Shown: piece by piece, positions 1 through 8,448 of the stretch | Position numbering within the stretch: the stretch's first letter is position 1 | Layout: each line of letters begins with the position of its first letter | Assembly (NCBI GenBank): GCA_030950085.1 | Contig: JAUZRW010000027.1 | Coordinates: forward strand, 1 to 63,110 | DNA length: 63,110 nt | From: Anaerolineae bacterium | Lineage (GTDB): Bacteria; Chloroflexota; Anaerolineae; Aggregatilineales; Phototrophicaceae | Direction: 5' to 3' | Program-made: the position numbers and the translations under genes | Notes under the pieces: generated by a model | The model's input: the letters and a program-made list of their open reading frames with translations, nothing else | What the model was told of the DNA's origin: nothing | Database searches by the model: none

Positions 1-55
1 TGCCATCAAAACCAAAGCGGATGCTGTCGGCAAAACCTTGTACGCGCTTGTTCAT
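1..55 (-). CDS. start of a gene running off the left edge (partial)
   Basis: An ATG on the minus strand opens a frame that reads MNKRVQGFADSIRFGFDG and continues past the window edge without a stop. It lies 19 bases downstream of the RNase H-like gene and on the same strand, so it could be the next gene of a short operon. Only 18 codons are visible and there is no clear ribosome binding site (a weak GAGAA lies about 15 bases upstream), so no function can be given. Confidence is limited by length. Confidence 0.35.
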   Translation of the reverse strand, partial: MNKRVQGFADSIRFGFDG

Positions 56-74
56 GATTTGTTATATGAATTTC

Positions 75-1046
75 TCAAGGCGGAGTTGCGTGACCCACGC
101 ATTCCTGCTCTTGATACCGCTTAGAAGCGAAAGTCCTATAAGGGTCTAAACGCCGTTTCTTGGTGTCGTATAAATCAAAGAAGCCGAGTCGTTTTTTACC
201 TTGATAGATACCGATTCGCGCAAATTGATGGTTTTTCACGCTGTCATACCTTGCCTGAAAGCCTTTTTCCTTGAGATGCGCCGCAAATGCCTCACCGATT
301 GCCCCTAAAGATGTGGATTCAAGTGATTCAACTTGCGGTACCTTTGTTTCGGATTCTTCTGCACCCTTTTTGGCTAATTTATCAGCTATTTCGTTCCAAT
401 GAACACCTGTATGACTAGCTACTTTATGCCAGTAAACTTTAATACCTGATTCGTTGACATACTTTGAATAGCTTTGAGCCATTGGTTTTTCTAATTTCCA
501 ATTTCCAATTGCCCATTCCTTAATGCCTTTATAGTCATAGAAAATGTCGATTTCATTCACGTTATTTTGCTTACACCAAGCAATCACACGCATTGTTGAA
601 GCAAGTTCACCTGCTATTTGACGTGATTCAAGATATTTATTGACAAAGCCAGATAGACGTTCGATTTCGTCACCTTGCTTGAGGATGACAGCACCATATC
701 CGACACTCTGTCGCTGTGAATCAAATGACCCATCAACAAAGGCTTGGTAGGCAGACTTACTTATCTTGATGACAGAAGGTTTTGCTTCATTTGCCAGCAT
801 TGTGTACCAAAAATCCATGATTTTAGGTGCATGAGATTTGTCGAGTTTTGGGGATGTGAGAGTATAGTAATCGCGCTTTGGACTATAGTAAAGTTTCGCT
901 CTCCCAGCATGGTGGAAACGTATCTCGACACTATACTCATCGAAAGATTTGTAATCTATTTCTGCATGATAACCAAGCGACGTATTGATCGCTTGGATAA
1001 ATCCATCGGCTTTGCTTGTTAATTGTTTTTTATAAGGAGAGGGCAT
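75..1046 (-). CDS. ribonuclease H-like protein with extra N- and C-terminal domains
   Basis: The 323-residue protein has an RNase H fold in its middle (about residues 98-230). The four expected acidic catalytic positions are visible: D105 in FVDGSF, E147 in AGELAS, D171 in FYDYKG and D222 in NEIADKLAKK, with the preceding SHTG histidine. The family cleaves the RNA strand of RNA-DNA hybrids. Around it are a roughly 90-residue N-terminal domain with a YYSPKRDYYTL stretch and a roughly 80-residue C-terminal domain ending in a similar basic-aromatic motif (GFFDLYDTKKRRLDPYR), probably nucleic-acid binding (inference). A plain RNase HI is about 150 residues, so this is a three-domain variant. The start is supported by AAGGA 7 bases upstream. 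No partner gene is recognisable. Confidence 0.8.
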   Translation of the reverse strand: MPSPYKKQLTSKADGFIQAINTSLGYHAEIDYKSFDEYSVEIRFHHAGRAKLYYSPKRDYYTLTSPKLDKSHAPKIMDFWYTMLANEAKPSVIKISKSAYQAFVDGSFDSQRQSVGYGAVILKQGDEIERLSGFVNKYLESRQIAGELASTMRVIAWCKQNNVNEIDIFYDYKGIKEWAIGNWKLEKPMAQSYSKYVNESGIKVYWHKVASHTGVHWNEIADKLAKKGAEESETKVPQVESLESTSLGAIGEAFAAHLKEKGFQARYDSVKNHQFARIGIYQGKKRLGFFDLYDTKKRRLDPYRTFASKRYQEQECVGHATPP

Positions 1047-1263
1047 TATATTGTCCTTAGCTTAATATTGAAACAATATTGTTACACCGCCAGAGTCGCA
1101 AATATGGTAGATGAGTTTGTAGGCAGTGTCTAGTATAGACAACACATCTACGAGGCAGCTCAGGAATATATCGGCATTGATAAGCCGCGATGGTTAGATT
1201 GTTGAAACGATAATCAAAGCATTTACGGGCATTCCTATATCTGCTTCCGATGCAAATTACAAC

Positions 1264-1290
1264 GGGCGAACACACAGGTTTCGCCCCTAC
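1264..1290 (+). repeat. dispersed hairpin repeat, CTAC-ended
   Basis: GGGCGAA and TTCGCCC form a 7-bp stem around a 9-base loop, followed by CCTACA-like sequence (CTACACT). Other copies with different stems but the same CTACA tail lie at 2342, 15284 and 15327. Confidence 0.6.
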
Positions 1291-1311
1291 ACTATGTCGC
1301 AATAATAACCA

Positions 1312-1340
1312 TTGACCTCAACTGGCTTTTTGCCTATAAT
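1312..1340 (+). promoter_or_regulatory. sigma-70 promoter of tRNA-Val
   Basis: TTGACC and TATAAT are separated by 17 bases; the mature tRNA begins 13 bases after the -10 box, which fits a very short 5' leader. Confidence 0.8.
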
Positions 1341-1353
1341 TTGCAGTAATTCA

Positions 1354-1426
1354 GGGCGATTAGCTCAATTGGCAGAGCAATTCACTTACATTGAATAGGT
1401 TGGGGATTCAAGTTCCTCATCGCCCA
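1354..1426 (+). tRNA. tRNA-Val (anticodon UAC)
   Basis: A full cloverleaf can be drawn: acceptor GGGCGAT/ATCGCCC, D stem GCTC/GAGC, anticodon stem ATTCA/TGAAT enclosing loop CTTACAT (anticodon TAC), T stem GGGGA/TCCTC with one G-U pair enclosing TTCAAGT, and discriminator A. CCA is not encoded. It is transcribed alone, with its own promoter and terminator. Confidence 0.93.
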
Positions 1427-1444
1427 AATATATCAATACATAAT

Positions 1445-1475
1445 AAAAATCCTGCAAAAAATAGTGGGATTTTTT
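1445..1475 (+). terminator. intrinsic terminator after tRNA-Val
   Basis: AAAAATCC pairs with GGATTTTT across a short loop, and the 3' arm runs into a T tract followed by GC. Confidence 0.7.
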
Positions 1476-1603
1476 GCTTTATAGCGGCGCTTAAGCGGCT
1501 GAATCGTAGTTTCTCAAGAAATTACCTTAATATTCAGTAGCCGAAATTCATGGTATACATTAGAATAAGTTGTGTTACAGATTAGTTATATGGGCGTTTG
1601 ATA

Positions 1604-2311
1604 ATGGCAACGTCAGTTGAAGAGCAAGACCTCAATATTCTCATTGTCGAAGATGACGAAGATACAGCCGAAGTGGTTTGCACGTTATTGAACGATGCTG
1701 GCTTCAAGGCGAGTGCTGTCGATAGCGGTCAATTGGCACTCAATGAAATCAATGCGGCGAATCCTGACCTTGTATTGCTGGATTTGAATCTGCCGGATAT
1801 TAACGGGCTAGATGTGTTGCGCTCTGTGCGTTCACACTCTTTTTTGCCAATGATAGTTCTTAGTGGCTATGGACAAGACCGAGATCGTATTTATGCTCTG
1901 GAAGCGGGCGCGGATGACTATATGGCGAAACCGTTTTCACCGGAAGAACTCGTTGCTCGTGTCAAAGCGTTATTACGACGTGTTGAATGGACTCCGAAAC
2001 CCGAAACGCATTTGCGTGTGCGCGACCTTGAGTTGGATATGCCACGCCGACAAGCTATGATTCGGGAAAAACGACTGCACCTGACACCGATTGAGTATGG
2101 TATTCTTGTTATGTTAATGAAAAGTGCCGGAAACGTTATTACACATGACGAACTGCTTAAATCAGTTTGGGGTGATGAGTACAAAGGCGATTTTTCTGTG
2201 TTGCGAGTTAATATTTCGCGTTTACGTCAGAAAATAGAGGACAATGCCCGTCGTCCGAACTATGTTGTCACCGCACCGGGTCAAGGTTATTGGATGCCAA
2301 CCAATCGTTGA
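1604..2311 (+). CDS. OmpR/PhoB-type response regulator
   Basis: The 235-residue protein is a two-component transcription regulator. The receiver domain (about residues 11-122) has the acidic pair in VEDDED, the phosphoacceptor D60 in LLDLNLPD and the switch lysine K109 in YMAKPF. The C-terminal winged helix (about 135-233) has the TPIEYGIL start, a recognition-helix segment VLRVNISRLRQKIE and the closing GQGYWMP. The ATG was preferred to an in-frame TTG six bases upstream; neither has a strong ribosome binding site. No histidine kinase is adjacent, so this is an orphan; the kinase near 10 kb is also an orphan and could be its partner, but nothing in the sequence proves it. Confidence 0.92.
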   Translation: MATSVEEQDLNILIVEDDEDTAEVVCTLLNDAGFKASAVDSGQLALNEINAANPDLVLLDLNLPDINGLDVLRSVRSHSFLPMIVLSGYGQDRDRIYALEAGADDYMAKPFSPEELVARVKALLRRVEWTPKPETHLRVRDLELDMPRRQAMIREKRLHLTPIEYGILVMLMKSAGNVITHDELLKSVWGDEYKGDFSVLRVNISRLRQKIEDNARRPNYVVTAPGQGYWMPTNR

Positions 2312-2341
2312 AGGGGTGCAAAATCAGCATTTTTGGTCATA

Positions 2342-2368
2342 AGGGACGCGATATATCGCGTCTCTACA
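2342..2368 (+). repeat. dispersed palindromic repeat, CTACA-ended
   Basis: GACGCGATATATCGCGTC is a perfect 18-base palindrome; one G-T and two more pairs extend it, and it ends in CTACA. It lies between the response regulator and the methyltransferase gene and is preceded by a T-rich stretch, so it could also end minus-strand transcripts, though both neighbours are on the plus strand. Confidence 0.7.
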
Positions 2369-2409
2369 ATTCACATAAAAGTAATTTCTAAGAAAAAGAA
2401 GAGTTATCC

Positions 2410-3162
2410 ATGCCCGGTGATTATAGTGTTTTATCAACAATTCATGACGAAATTGGGATGGATGCTTTTGCGCGTCACATCACGCCACAAATCATCAACT
2501 TTGCCCAACGGAATGATTGGCTCGGACGACAAGTGGTTGATATAGGCTGTGGTTCTGGAGTCAGCATTCGTTGGTTAGCACAACATAGTTATGTCGTTAC
2601 AGGTGTTGATTCGTCTCCGGCGATGCTCAATATTGCTAAACAAGTTGTTGCTAGTCAGAGTCTCAATGTGTCGTGGCAGCAACAAGATATCCTTGAAATG
2701 AACAATATCGGGGGGCAAGATTTAGCCCTATGCCTCGATACATTGCACGAATTTAGTAGTCTGCGCGAACTTGAACGGGCTTTCAAAAATATCGGCGACA
2801 CGCTTAAAGAGGGCAAATTACTCATTTTTGATATGTACACGATTGAAGGGCTTATTAAGCGCAATAGCTTAGGTGACTTTCTCGAATTTGATAATAATCG
2901 CTTGTGCATTTTCATCCAGAATAGATTCGACTACGAACGTCAAGTTCAACATCGAGACTACATCATTTACCGTAAACAACCAGATGATTCATGGATACGG
3001 CAGAACACTCAGCGTATACTCCGTACTTATCCTGTACAAGCTATTGTTGCTCTGGTCAATCGCTGTGGATTTGAAGTTAATTACGTCCTCAATAGCAATT
3101 TAACACCCCATCGCCCTAGTGATAGTACAGAAAGGGTTATCATCATCGCCAAAAAGCGATAA
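2410..3162 (+). CDS. class I SAM-dependent methyltransferase
   Basis: The 250-residue protein has the Rossmann-type methyltransferase core. Motif I is VVDIGCGSGVSIRWLA (about residues 43-58), the acidic residue after strand 2 is in VTGVDSSPAML, and motif III-IV is seen in LALCLDTLHEF, where ubiquinone/menaquinone-type and small-molecule methyltransferases have a similar segment. A variable C-terminal part (about 150-250) would bind the methyl acceptor, which cannot be named. The start is an ATG a short distance after AAGAAGAG. It follows the response regulator on the same strand with about 100 bases between, containing a repeat. Confidence 0.85.
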   Translation: MPGDYSVLSTIHDEIGMDAFARHITPQIINFAQRNDWLGRQVVDIGCGSGVSIRWLAQHSYVVTGVDSSPAMLNIAKQVVASQSLNVSWQQQDILEMNNIGGQDLALCLDTLHEFSSLRELERAFKNIGDTLKEGKLLIFDMYTIEGLIKRNSLGDFLEFDNNRLCIFIQNRFDYERQVQHRDYIIYRKQPDDSWIRQNTQRILRTYPVQAIVALVNRCGFEVNYVLNSNLTPHRPSDSTERVIIIAKKR

Positions 3163-3197
3163 AATAAGGCAACCAGATCAAAGAAGAATAGGTTTTT

Positions 3198-3899
3198 ATG
3201 ATGGTTGCAGTTGATGAATCCACAATCCAAACCACTCCTACGACTCACAATTCGCGCTCATTTGCTGTTGATGCCGAACATACCGGTATTCGGTCTGTGG
3301 GTTGTTTAGCGCTGGTTGGCAGTGGTATTCTATTATTTTTTATCGGCGGAATGTTGACTAATTTACCTGCATTGGTGGTCATTTTTGGTAGTATTACCCT
3401 CGCGGCAATCATATCCTATGGGCTTGAAAAATACTTAAAACAAACTTGGCCTAGTGGACGTGTGTTAGAGGTCAATCCTGAGACGATTATCCTCCGTAAG
3501 CATCAAGAGATTGAAAGCTCAATTAACCCACAACAACTGGTTAATGTCTTAACATGGACGTTTAAGGTCAAACGTGCGACACGAGTTAAAAAGGGTTGGC
3601 ATGTCGTGAGTATCTCATTAGAGCAAGATGGCGATTATATTCCGGTCTATACATTTGCATCGCCCGAAGAGTTTGAGAACTTGCCTCTCTCAGAACATTT
3701 CACGATGCTTGAACGAAATAAAAAGAGTAAAAAAGAGAAGACTAAAACTTCGACAAATATGCGTCATGCGGGAGAACAACGTCGTTTGCATGAGGCTGAA
3801 TATAATAGAGGCATCATCGGGGCAGAAGTGACTTTATCAGAGTTCACTGAATATATCGAATTCTTGCAAAAGAACTATGCTAAGTGGATGATTTCCTGA
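3198..3899 (+). CDS. membrane protein of unknown function
   Basis: I do not recognise this 233-residue protein. It has a polar N-terminus (about 35 residues), two close hydrophobic helices (about 37-57 and 59-78) forming a hairpin, and a soluble C-terminal domain of about 150 residues that probably faces the cytoplasm. The first part of that domain has a short-strand pattern reminiscent of bacterial PH-like domains behind a membrane hairpin (weak inference). A Lys-rich linker (KKSKKEKTK) precedes a helical C-terminus. Its end overlaps the next gene by 16 bases, which suggests they are translated together. Confidence 0.75.
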   Translation: MMVAVDESTIQTTPTTHNSRSFAVDAEHTGIRSVGCLALVGSGILLFFIGGMLTNLPALVVIFGSITLAAIISYGLEKYLKQTWPSGRVLEVNPETIILRKHQEIESSINPQQLVNVLTWTFKVKRATRVKKGWHVVSISLEQDGDYIPVYTFASPEEFENLPLSEHFTMLERNKKSKKEKTKTSTNMRHAGEQRRLHEAEYNRGIIGAEVTLSEFTEYIEFLQKNYAKWMIS

Positions 3900-5416
3900 G
3901 ATTTTTGCGACATAGTGCCAAAATTTTGTTTTGTGCCTGTGTTCTGTGGCTCAGTAGTGTATCGGCACAGGCGCAAACACTGACTTTGAATGCGAGTCAA
4001 TCTGGTGAATTGGCTGTAGGTGCTTCGGATTCATGGTCATTTATCGCCCAAGAAGGGCAAATACTCTCCTTTACTATGACAAGCGACACCTTAGATTCGG
4101 TAATTGCCATCCAAGATTTGAACGGCAATACACTCATTTCCAACGACGATTACCATTATCCCGAATCACGCGATGCCCTTATTGAAGCATTCAGCGCCCC
4201 TTACACAGGTAGTTATATTCTGCTGGTGAGTGGTTTTGGCGAGTCATCCGGCGCATATGACCTGTTAATGCTGTCCGGCTATAGTCAAATTGTGGCACAA
4301 GATTCATTTGATACGAACAGTGGCTGGCAAACGGTTGATGTCGGTAGTGAATCGTTGCCGGAATTAGAAATTGCTACTGGTACTCTGATGTTGAGTCAGG
4401 AAGGGATTAATCAGCGTGCGCTTGCGGTAGGCGTGCGTCCGACAAGTCCTGTATACGCCTTTCAAGCACGTTTTATGCGTGTTTCTGGGGGGCAGGGGTG
4501 GCGCGTTGGACTTTTGTTTCAATACGAAGATGCTCTCAACTACTACGCTGTTCTGCTTAATCACAATGGGGCGTGGCGTATGTTACGGGTACAAGCGGGT
4601 GAAGAAACGATTTTGCGCGATTGGGGAACACATCCCGCGATTCGTCCGAGCGCGACTGAATTTACCCTCGGCGTACTGGTTAATGGCACAGGCTATGATA
4701 TTTTCTATAATGAACAATTCATCGGCACACAAGTTGATGCGGCACTGTCCGATGGGCAAGTTGGATTTGTGATTAATACGGTTGATGCCATCGGCAGTAC
4801 GGTGACAGCGCGTATTGATGATATGATTATTACAGCACCAATGTCGCTTAATGGCGAAAATCTTTTTCCTGATACCTTAGTTGCTCTCAATAATACGTAC
4901 ACAGCACGCGAATTAGAACGCCGCCTTATTATTCCGACAGGGGGTGTCATGGCACTCCATATCCCAGAAAGTTTTGCCCAGCAGGTTAGCGCAGGGGTGA
5001 GTCGCTTCCCTCTGGCACGCGAGTCACAATTTGCGAATTTTGTACTGGGTGCTACCGTATCATGGCAAGCATCCAGTGCGGATTTGAATGGTTGTGGGTT
5101 AATCGTGCGTGCTGCTGATAACCTCGATTATGTATTAGGCTATGTTGATAGTATGGGTGGCTATGGCTTGTCTGTGCGGCGTGACGACACATTCACAGAG
5201 AATATCTTCAATGATAATTTAGCTGTTATTCGGCAAGCGTATCAATTGCTATTGATTGCAGTTGACGATGTTGTGCTTTTCTATCTCGATGGTACTTTCG
5301 TTGGTGCTGTTGATAGTGAAATTTCATCTGGGGGAATCGCTGAGGCGGTTGTGAATTTTGAAGCGACCAATACGGAATGTCGCTATACAAATCTCTGGGT
5401 TTGGACGTGGGATTAG
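3884..5416 (+). CDS. secreted protein with PPC-like and two LamG-like domains
   Basis: The 510-residue protein starts at GTG inside the preceding gene. A signal peptide (about 1-30, hydrophobic ILFCACVLWLSSVSAQAQ) sends it out of the cytoplasm. Residues about 35-130 look like a bacterial pre-peptidase C-terminal (PPC) domain, with the SWSFIAQEGQ and ISNDDYHYP...APYTGSYIL pattern. Two repeats of a jelly-roll, laminin-G-like module follow (about 140-320 and 330-505); both contain a short strand with an aromatic-aromatic core and a GTxVxxxxSxG turn (FIGTQVDAALSDG; FVGAVDSEISSGG). Such modules bind carbohydrates or proteins. There is no catalytic motif. Confidence 0.75.
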   Translation: MDDFLRFLRHSAKILFCACVLWLSSVSAQAQTLTLNASQSGELAVGASDSWSFIAQEGQILSFTMTSDTLDSVIAIQDLNGNTLISNDDYHYPESRDALIEAFSAPYTGSYILLVSGFGESSGAYDLLMLSGYSQIVAQDSFDTNSGWQTVDVGSESLPELEIATGTLMLSQEGINQRALAVGVRPTSPVYAFQARFMRVSGGQGWRVGLLFQYEDALNYYAVLLNHNGAWRMLRVQAGEETILRDWGTHPAIRPSATEFTLGVLVNGTGYDIFYNEQFIGTQVDAALSDGQVGFVINTVDAIGSTVTARIDDMIITAPMSLNGENLFPDTLVALNNTYTARELERRLIIPTGGVMALHIPESFAQQVSAGVSRFPLARESQFANFVLGATVSWQASSADLNGCGLIVRAADNLDYVLGYVDSMGGYGLSVRRDDTFTENIFNDNLAVIRQAYQLLLIAVDDVVLFYLDGTFVGAVDSEISSGGIAEAVVNFEATNTECRYTNLWVWTWD

Positions 5417-5511
5417 TAAGGTCAATTTGCTGTTTGCACGTAAATGTCATCTAAATAAGCATGTTTCATCGTATATTTTAACGGACAGACCATGCCAATC
5501 TGGAGTCAGTT

Positions 5512-6420
5512 ATGCAAAATATTGAAACCGCGATACTTCGGACTCTGTTATATGCTGATATTTTTCGCTTCGCTATGACTGCTGCTGAACTTCATCGTTA
5601 TCTCATCTGCTCAAAACCTATTGCTGTAGAAGCCATAGAAGAAACGCTTAGAGAATCGCCTCGTTTGCAAACATTACTTATTCAAGAAAAAGGCTATATT
5701 ACACTGACTAATCGCTATGAAAATATTACCCGTCGCATCGAAGGTGAGCAGTATATCCAACCGATGTGGGACGATGCGATGCGCTATGGGCATTGGTTAG
5801 CACAGATTCCATTTGTGCGGATGGTGGCGCTAACAGGTGCATTAGCAGTTCGTAATCCTGTTGATGTGCATGATGATTATGATTACTTGTTGGTGACACA
5901 GCCGAGACGAGTCTGGTTAGCGCGTGGGCTGGCAATTGTATTGGTGCGCTTGGTACGGCTCTTTAAGCGCGAACTCTGCCCGAATTACGTTTTGGCATCT
6001 GACCAATTGGAACAAGAGCGTCGAGATTTGTTCATGGCGCGTGAAGTGGTGCAAATGTTCCCGATTTATGGAGACGATATTTATCAGGCGATGATGACGG
6101 CAAATAACTGGGTTGGAGTCTATCAACCAAACGCGACTCCATATCCGACTGAAAAAAGCGAATCGCAGCCCATAAAAATGATACTCGAAAAATTATTCGG
6201 TGGTTGGCTAGGTGATAAACTCGAACAGTGGGAATATAGCCGTAAACGTCGCAAATTTGCGCCTGAAGTGCATCAACCAGAATCATCTGCCGTGATTGAT
6301 AGTGGGCATGTGAAAGGGCATTTTAATGATAACGGACATCCAGTGATGCAGAAATATCAAGCGAGACTGCGCGAATATGGTTTGTTGGAAGATGAAACAA
6401 TCGAATTGGCAGGAGACTGA
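5512..6420 (+). CDS. winged-helix plus nucleotidyltransferase-like protein
   Basis: The 302-residue protein begins with a helical, winged-helix-like segment (about residues 1-75, starting ETAILRTLLYADIF). It then has a pattern resembling the DNA polymerase beta-type nucleotidyltransferase core: VALTGALAVRN, followed after a loop by DDYDYLLVT, where the two spaced acidic residues would bind metal. The usual GS dipeptide is replaced by TGA, so activity is uncertain. A basic C-terminal half follows with no motif I know. The start has GGAG 7 bases upstream. The next gene is convergent, only 11 bases away. The substrate is unknown. Confidence 0.6.
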   Translation: MQNIETAILRTLLYADIFRFAMTAAELHRYLICSKPIAVEAIEETLRESPRLQTLLIQEKGYITLTNRYENITRRIEGEQYIQPMWDDAMRYGHWLAQIPFVRMVALTGALAVRNPVDVHDDYDYLLVTQPRRVWLARGLAIVLVRLVRLFKRELCPNYVLASDQLEQERRDLFMAREVVQMFPIYGDDIYQAMMTANNWVGVYQPNATPYPTEKSESQPIKMILEKLFGGWLGDKLEQWEYSRKRRKFAPEVHQPESSAVIDSGHVKGHFNDNGHPVMQKYQARLREYGLLEDETIELAGD

Positions 6421-6431
6421 TTACGGTGGGT

Positions 6432-6686
6432 TCATTCAGGAGAGGCAAAAGCACGCCGCCAACAAGTGACATGAGGGGTATTTTGCGAAGCCTCGGCATC
6501 AATATGCCAGCCTTTGTTCCGTAAATTAACCTCAAACTCCAATACTTCGGAACGGGTCTGGAACTCGATAATATAATCGCCATTATTCTTGCTGACTTCT
6601 AGTAGGCGTTTGACCATGTGCCAGTTATTCAAATCATGGGAGTTGACGTTTTCGCCACACCAGACCCAGATTGTACTTTCATCCAT
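6432..6686 (-). CDS. small protein of unknown function
   Basis: I do not recognise this 84-residue acidic protein, which begins MDESTIWVWCGENVNSH and has an alpha-beta pattern ending in HVTCWRRAF. The start chosen has a strong GGGGAG 10 bases upstream; an in-frame ATG 18 codons earlier lacks one. It stands alone, downstream of the terminator of the glycoside hydrolase-like gene, with a possible promoter of its own. Confidence 0.65.
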   Translation of the reverse strand: MDESTIWVWCGENVNSHDLNNWHMVKRLLEVSKNNGDYIIEFQTRSEVLEFEVNLRNKGWHIDAEASQNTPHVTCWRRAFASPE

Positions 6687-6729
6687 ACGTAAATTTCTCC
6701 CCAATCTACCTCCACTTGAATTGTACTGA

Positions 6730-6758
6730 ATTATAGGCAAGTTGCATATGAATAAACT
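6730..6758 (-). promoter_or_regulatory. possible promoter of the small gene
   Basis: On the minus strand a perfect TATAAT stands about 45 bases upstream of the start; the matching -35 region (AGTTTA at 17-base spacing) is poor. Confidence 0.4.
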
Positions 6759-6805
6759 GAATCCAAACTGTTAACTTTGCCAAAATTTTCTTGCAATATT
6801 GTGAA

Positions 6806-6834
6806 ATAAAAAGGTGTAGCACATTGCCACACCT
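6806..6834 (-). terminator. terminator of the glycoside hydrolase-like gene
   Basis: On the minus strand AGGTGT and ACACCT form a stem with two further inner pairs, followed directly by TTTTTATTT. Confidence 0.75.
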
Positions 6835-6866
6835 AATTTGATTGCTAACCAAATATGCGAGCTGAT

Positions 6867-8330
6867 TTAGCCACCTGCTCCCATGACTGCGCCAAGTGCA
6901 GAACAAGCCGGACAACTTCCATCAGGGCGAAGAATGGCATAACCACCCATGGGGTCACTATCCCAGCGTGTGAAGTTTACATTCCATACAATCATGAGAC
7001 GAATATCGCCCCGTGATGCTGCCCGTGATGCGGCATCTGCTAACCATGCGGCATGTTCGGCAACGGTTGTGTCACCCGCCCATCCAAATGCAGGTGGAAT
7101 GGTTGCTCCCATACCTTCACCGGATAGATAACCGAGTTCCGTGAAGCAAACAGGTTTACCGGGGAAGCGCGAAGATGCACGATTAATCATTGAGCCAAGA
7201 TAGTAGGTCGGATACTCACCACGCGGGTCGCCGCTAAAGGTGCCGGGCGAGACAATGCCTTCGTTATAGTGGATACCTACACAGTCGAAATATTGCGCTG
7301 CGCCTGCATCTGCCATTTGCTGCAAATAGACATCATCATTACAACCAGATGCACCGCAACCTGCCGCACCGAAGAAACCTGTTGGAGCCAATGCGCCACT
7401 GATAACCATCGTATTCGGATTAGCTGTTTTGATAGCATTATAGGCAACTGCTAGCAATTGCACATAATTTGCCCCACTGATTTGTGCCGCGGGCCATTCA
7501 CGGTCAATATTCATTTCATTATGGACTTCAATCGCATCAGCACCTGCTTCTGCCATGGCGGCTGCAAAAACAGCATATTGTGGGGCGTAAGCTGCAACAT
7601 CAACCAGGTCACTCGGATTCGCCACAATGCCGAGCAAAATTTTGAAACCATTACTGTGTGCGGCATTAATCATGTTATAGCCTTCTTGCACACCTGCGGA
7701 GATGGGTAATTGTTTCTTCACCCATGTCATGCCAGATTGATTCATGGCATTGATGGCTTCAGTGGTCATACCGTTAACGTGTCCACCGAGTTCAAATGAC
7801 CCTGTTGCGGCGCTGCCAGCCACAGGAACTGGTAAATCGCCTGTTGTTGCTGTTTCACCGCTTGCTGCTGGAACGGCTGTTGGCTCGGCTACAGGAGACG
7901 ATACAATGTCGCAGACCACGACATCTTCTAAATTGAAACTCACACGCGCCTCGTGTAATCGTCCATTAAGGTCAGTAATCTGGAATGTCCAGCCGAAATA
8001 TACATCGCGTGCTAGGACGATGATAACGGCGGAGTCGCAACTGTCGATGCCGGCGGCTTGTTGGGGATGATTAGCATTTGGGGTTGACCAATCATCTTGG
8101 AAAAAGTCCCAGCGTTGGACGATTTGCAGGTTAACCCCTTCTGATTCTTCTATTGCGTCACGCGCTGCTGAAAACGCTAACCACACGGGGTCGCGTGGGG
8201 TTGCGGTGGGTTCTTCAAATTGTGCATAAGTTGGAGCAGCCGGCGTTGCTGTAAAGGAAAAGACGATTCCCAGTAGTAACAACATCACAGCCGCAGCTAG
8301 ACTACCTGTACGCCAAAAATTACGGTGCAT
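6867..8330 (-). CDS. secreted glycoside hydrolase-like protein (clan A type barrel)
   Basis: The 487-residue protein starts with a signal peptide or membrane anchor (about 1-35) and a linker rich in Pro, Thr and Ala. Residues about 175-485 form a TIM-barrel pattern of the clan A retaining hydrolases. The typical acid/base Asn-Glu pair is in EVHNEMN (Glu near residue 272) and a candidate nucleophile Glu is in CFTELGY (near 397), each at the end of a beta strand. Substrate class cannot be fixed; the best general label is a GH5/GH39-like family. It is monocistronic, with a clear terminator. A related architecture is encoded at 59.8 kb. Confidence 0.75.
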   Translation of the reverse strand: MHRNFWRTGSLAAAVMLLLLGIVFSFTATPAAPTYAQFEEPTATPRDPVWLAFSAARDAIEESEGVNLQIVQRWDFFQDDWSTPNANHPQQAAGIDSCDSAVIIVLARDVYFGWTFQITDLNGRLHEARVSFNLEDVVVCDIVSSPVAEPTAVPAASGETATTGDLPVPVAGSAATGSFELGGHVNGMTTEAINAMNQSGMTWVKKQLPISAGVQEGYNMINAAHSNGFKILLGIVANPSDLVDVAAYAPQYAVFAAAMAEAGADAIEVHNEMNIDREWPAAQISGANYVQLLAVAYNAIKTANPNTMVISGALAPTGFFGAAGCGASGCNDDVYLQQMADAGAAQYFDCVGIHYNEGIVSPGTFSGDPRGEYPTYYLGSMINRASSRFPGKPVCFTELGYLSGEGMGATIPPAFGWAGDTTVAEHAAWLADAASRAASRGDIRLMIVWNVNFTRWDSDPMGGYAILRPDGSCPACSALGAVMGAGG

Positions 8331-8382
8331 ATTTCAATACCTTTTTTAGATGCTTTTTTAACACGCGGCGTAAGGTTACATT

Positions 8383-8428
8383 AAATCTGCAAAAATGCCA
8401 GAGTTATCAACTCGAAATTTGCAGATTT
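8383..8428 (-). terminator. hairpin between CpXC gene and glycoside hydrolase-like gene
   Basis: AAATCTGCAAA and TTTGCAGATTT give an 11-bp perfect stem, with a second small hairpin GAGTT-atc-AACTC in the loop. It follows the minus-strand CpXC gene, though the T run on that side is short; the longer T run is on the plus side. Confidence 0.55.
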
Positions 8429-8448
8429 TTTCTGACGTAGGGTAATCG

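Larger units (their letters stand above)
1047..1353. other. intergenic region between RNase H-like gene and tRNA-Val
   Basis: This 307-base stretch holds no convincing gene. It contains a perfect 7-bp inverted repeat (AATATTG-AAA-CAATATT, 1064-1080) just upstream of the RNase H-like gene, which may be an operator, a CTAC-ending palindromic repeat (1264-1290) and the tRNA-Val promoter. An 81-codon minus-strand frame runs through the repeat but looks like a chance frame. Confidence 0.6.

Noticed and set aside
744-1022. A 92-codon plus-strand frame inside the RNase H-like gene
   Set aside because: It lies wholly opposite a well-supported coding region and has an unnatural composition rich in Cys, Arg and Ile.
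1289-1300. ACTATGTCGCA shared with the complement near 3908 and partly with the tandem repeat at 55085
   Set aside because: One copy is inside a coding region and the shared core is short; no structure connects them.
1057-1302. An 81-codon minus-strand frame upstream of the RNase H-like gene
   Set aside because: It runs through a dispersed hairpin repeat, has no ribosome binding site and no recognisable protein pattern.
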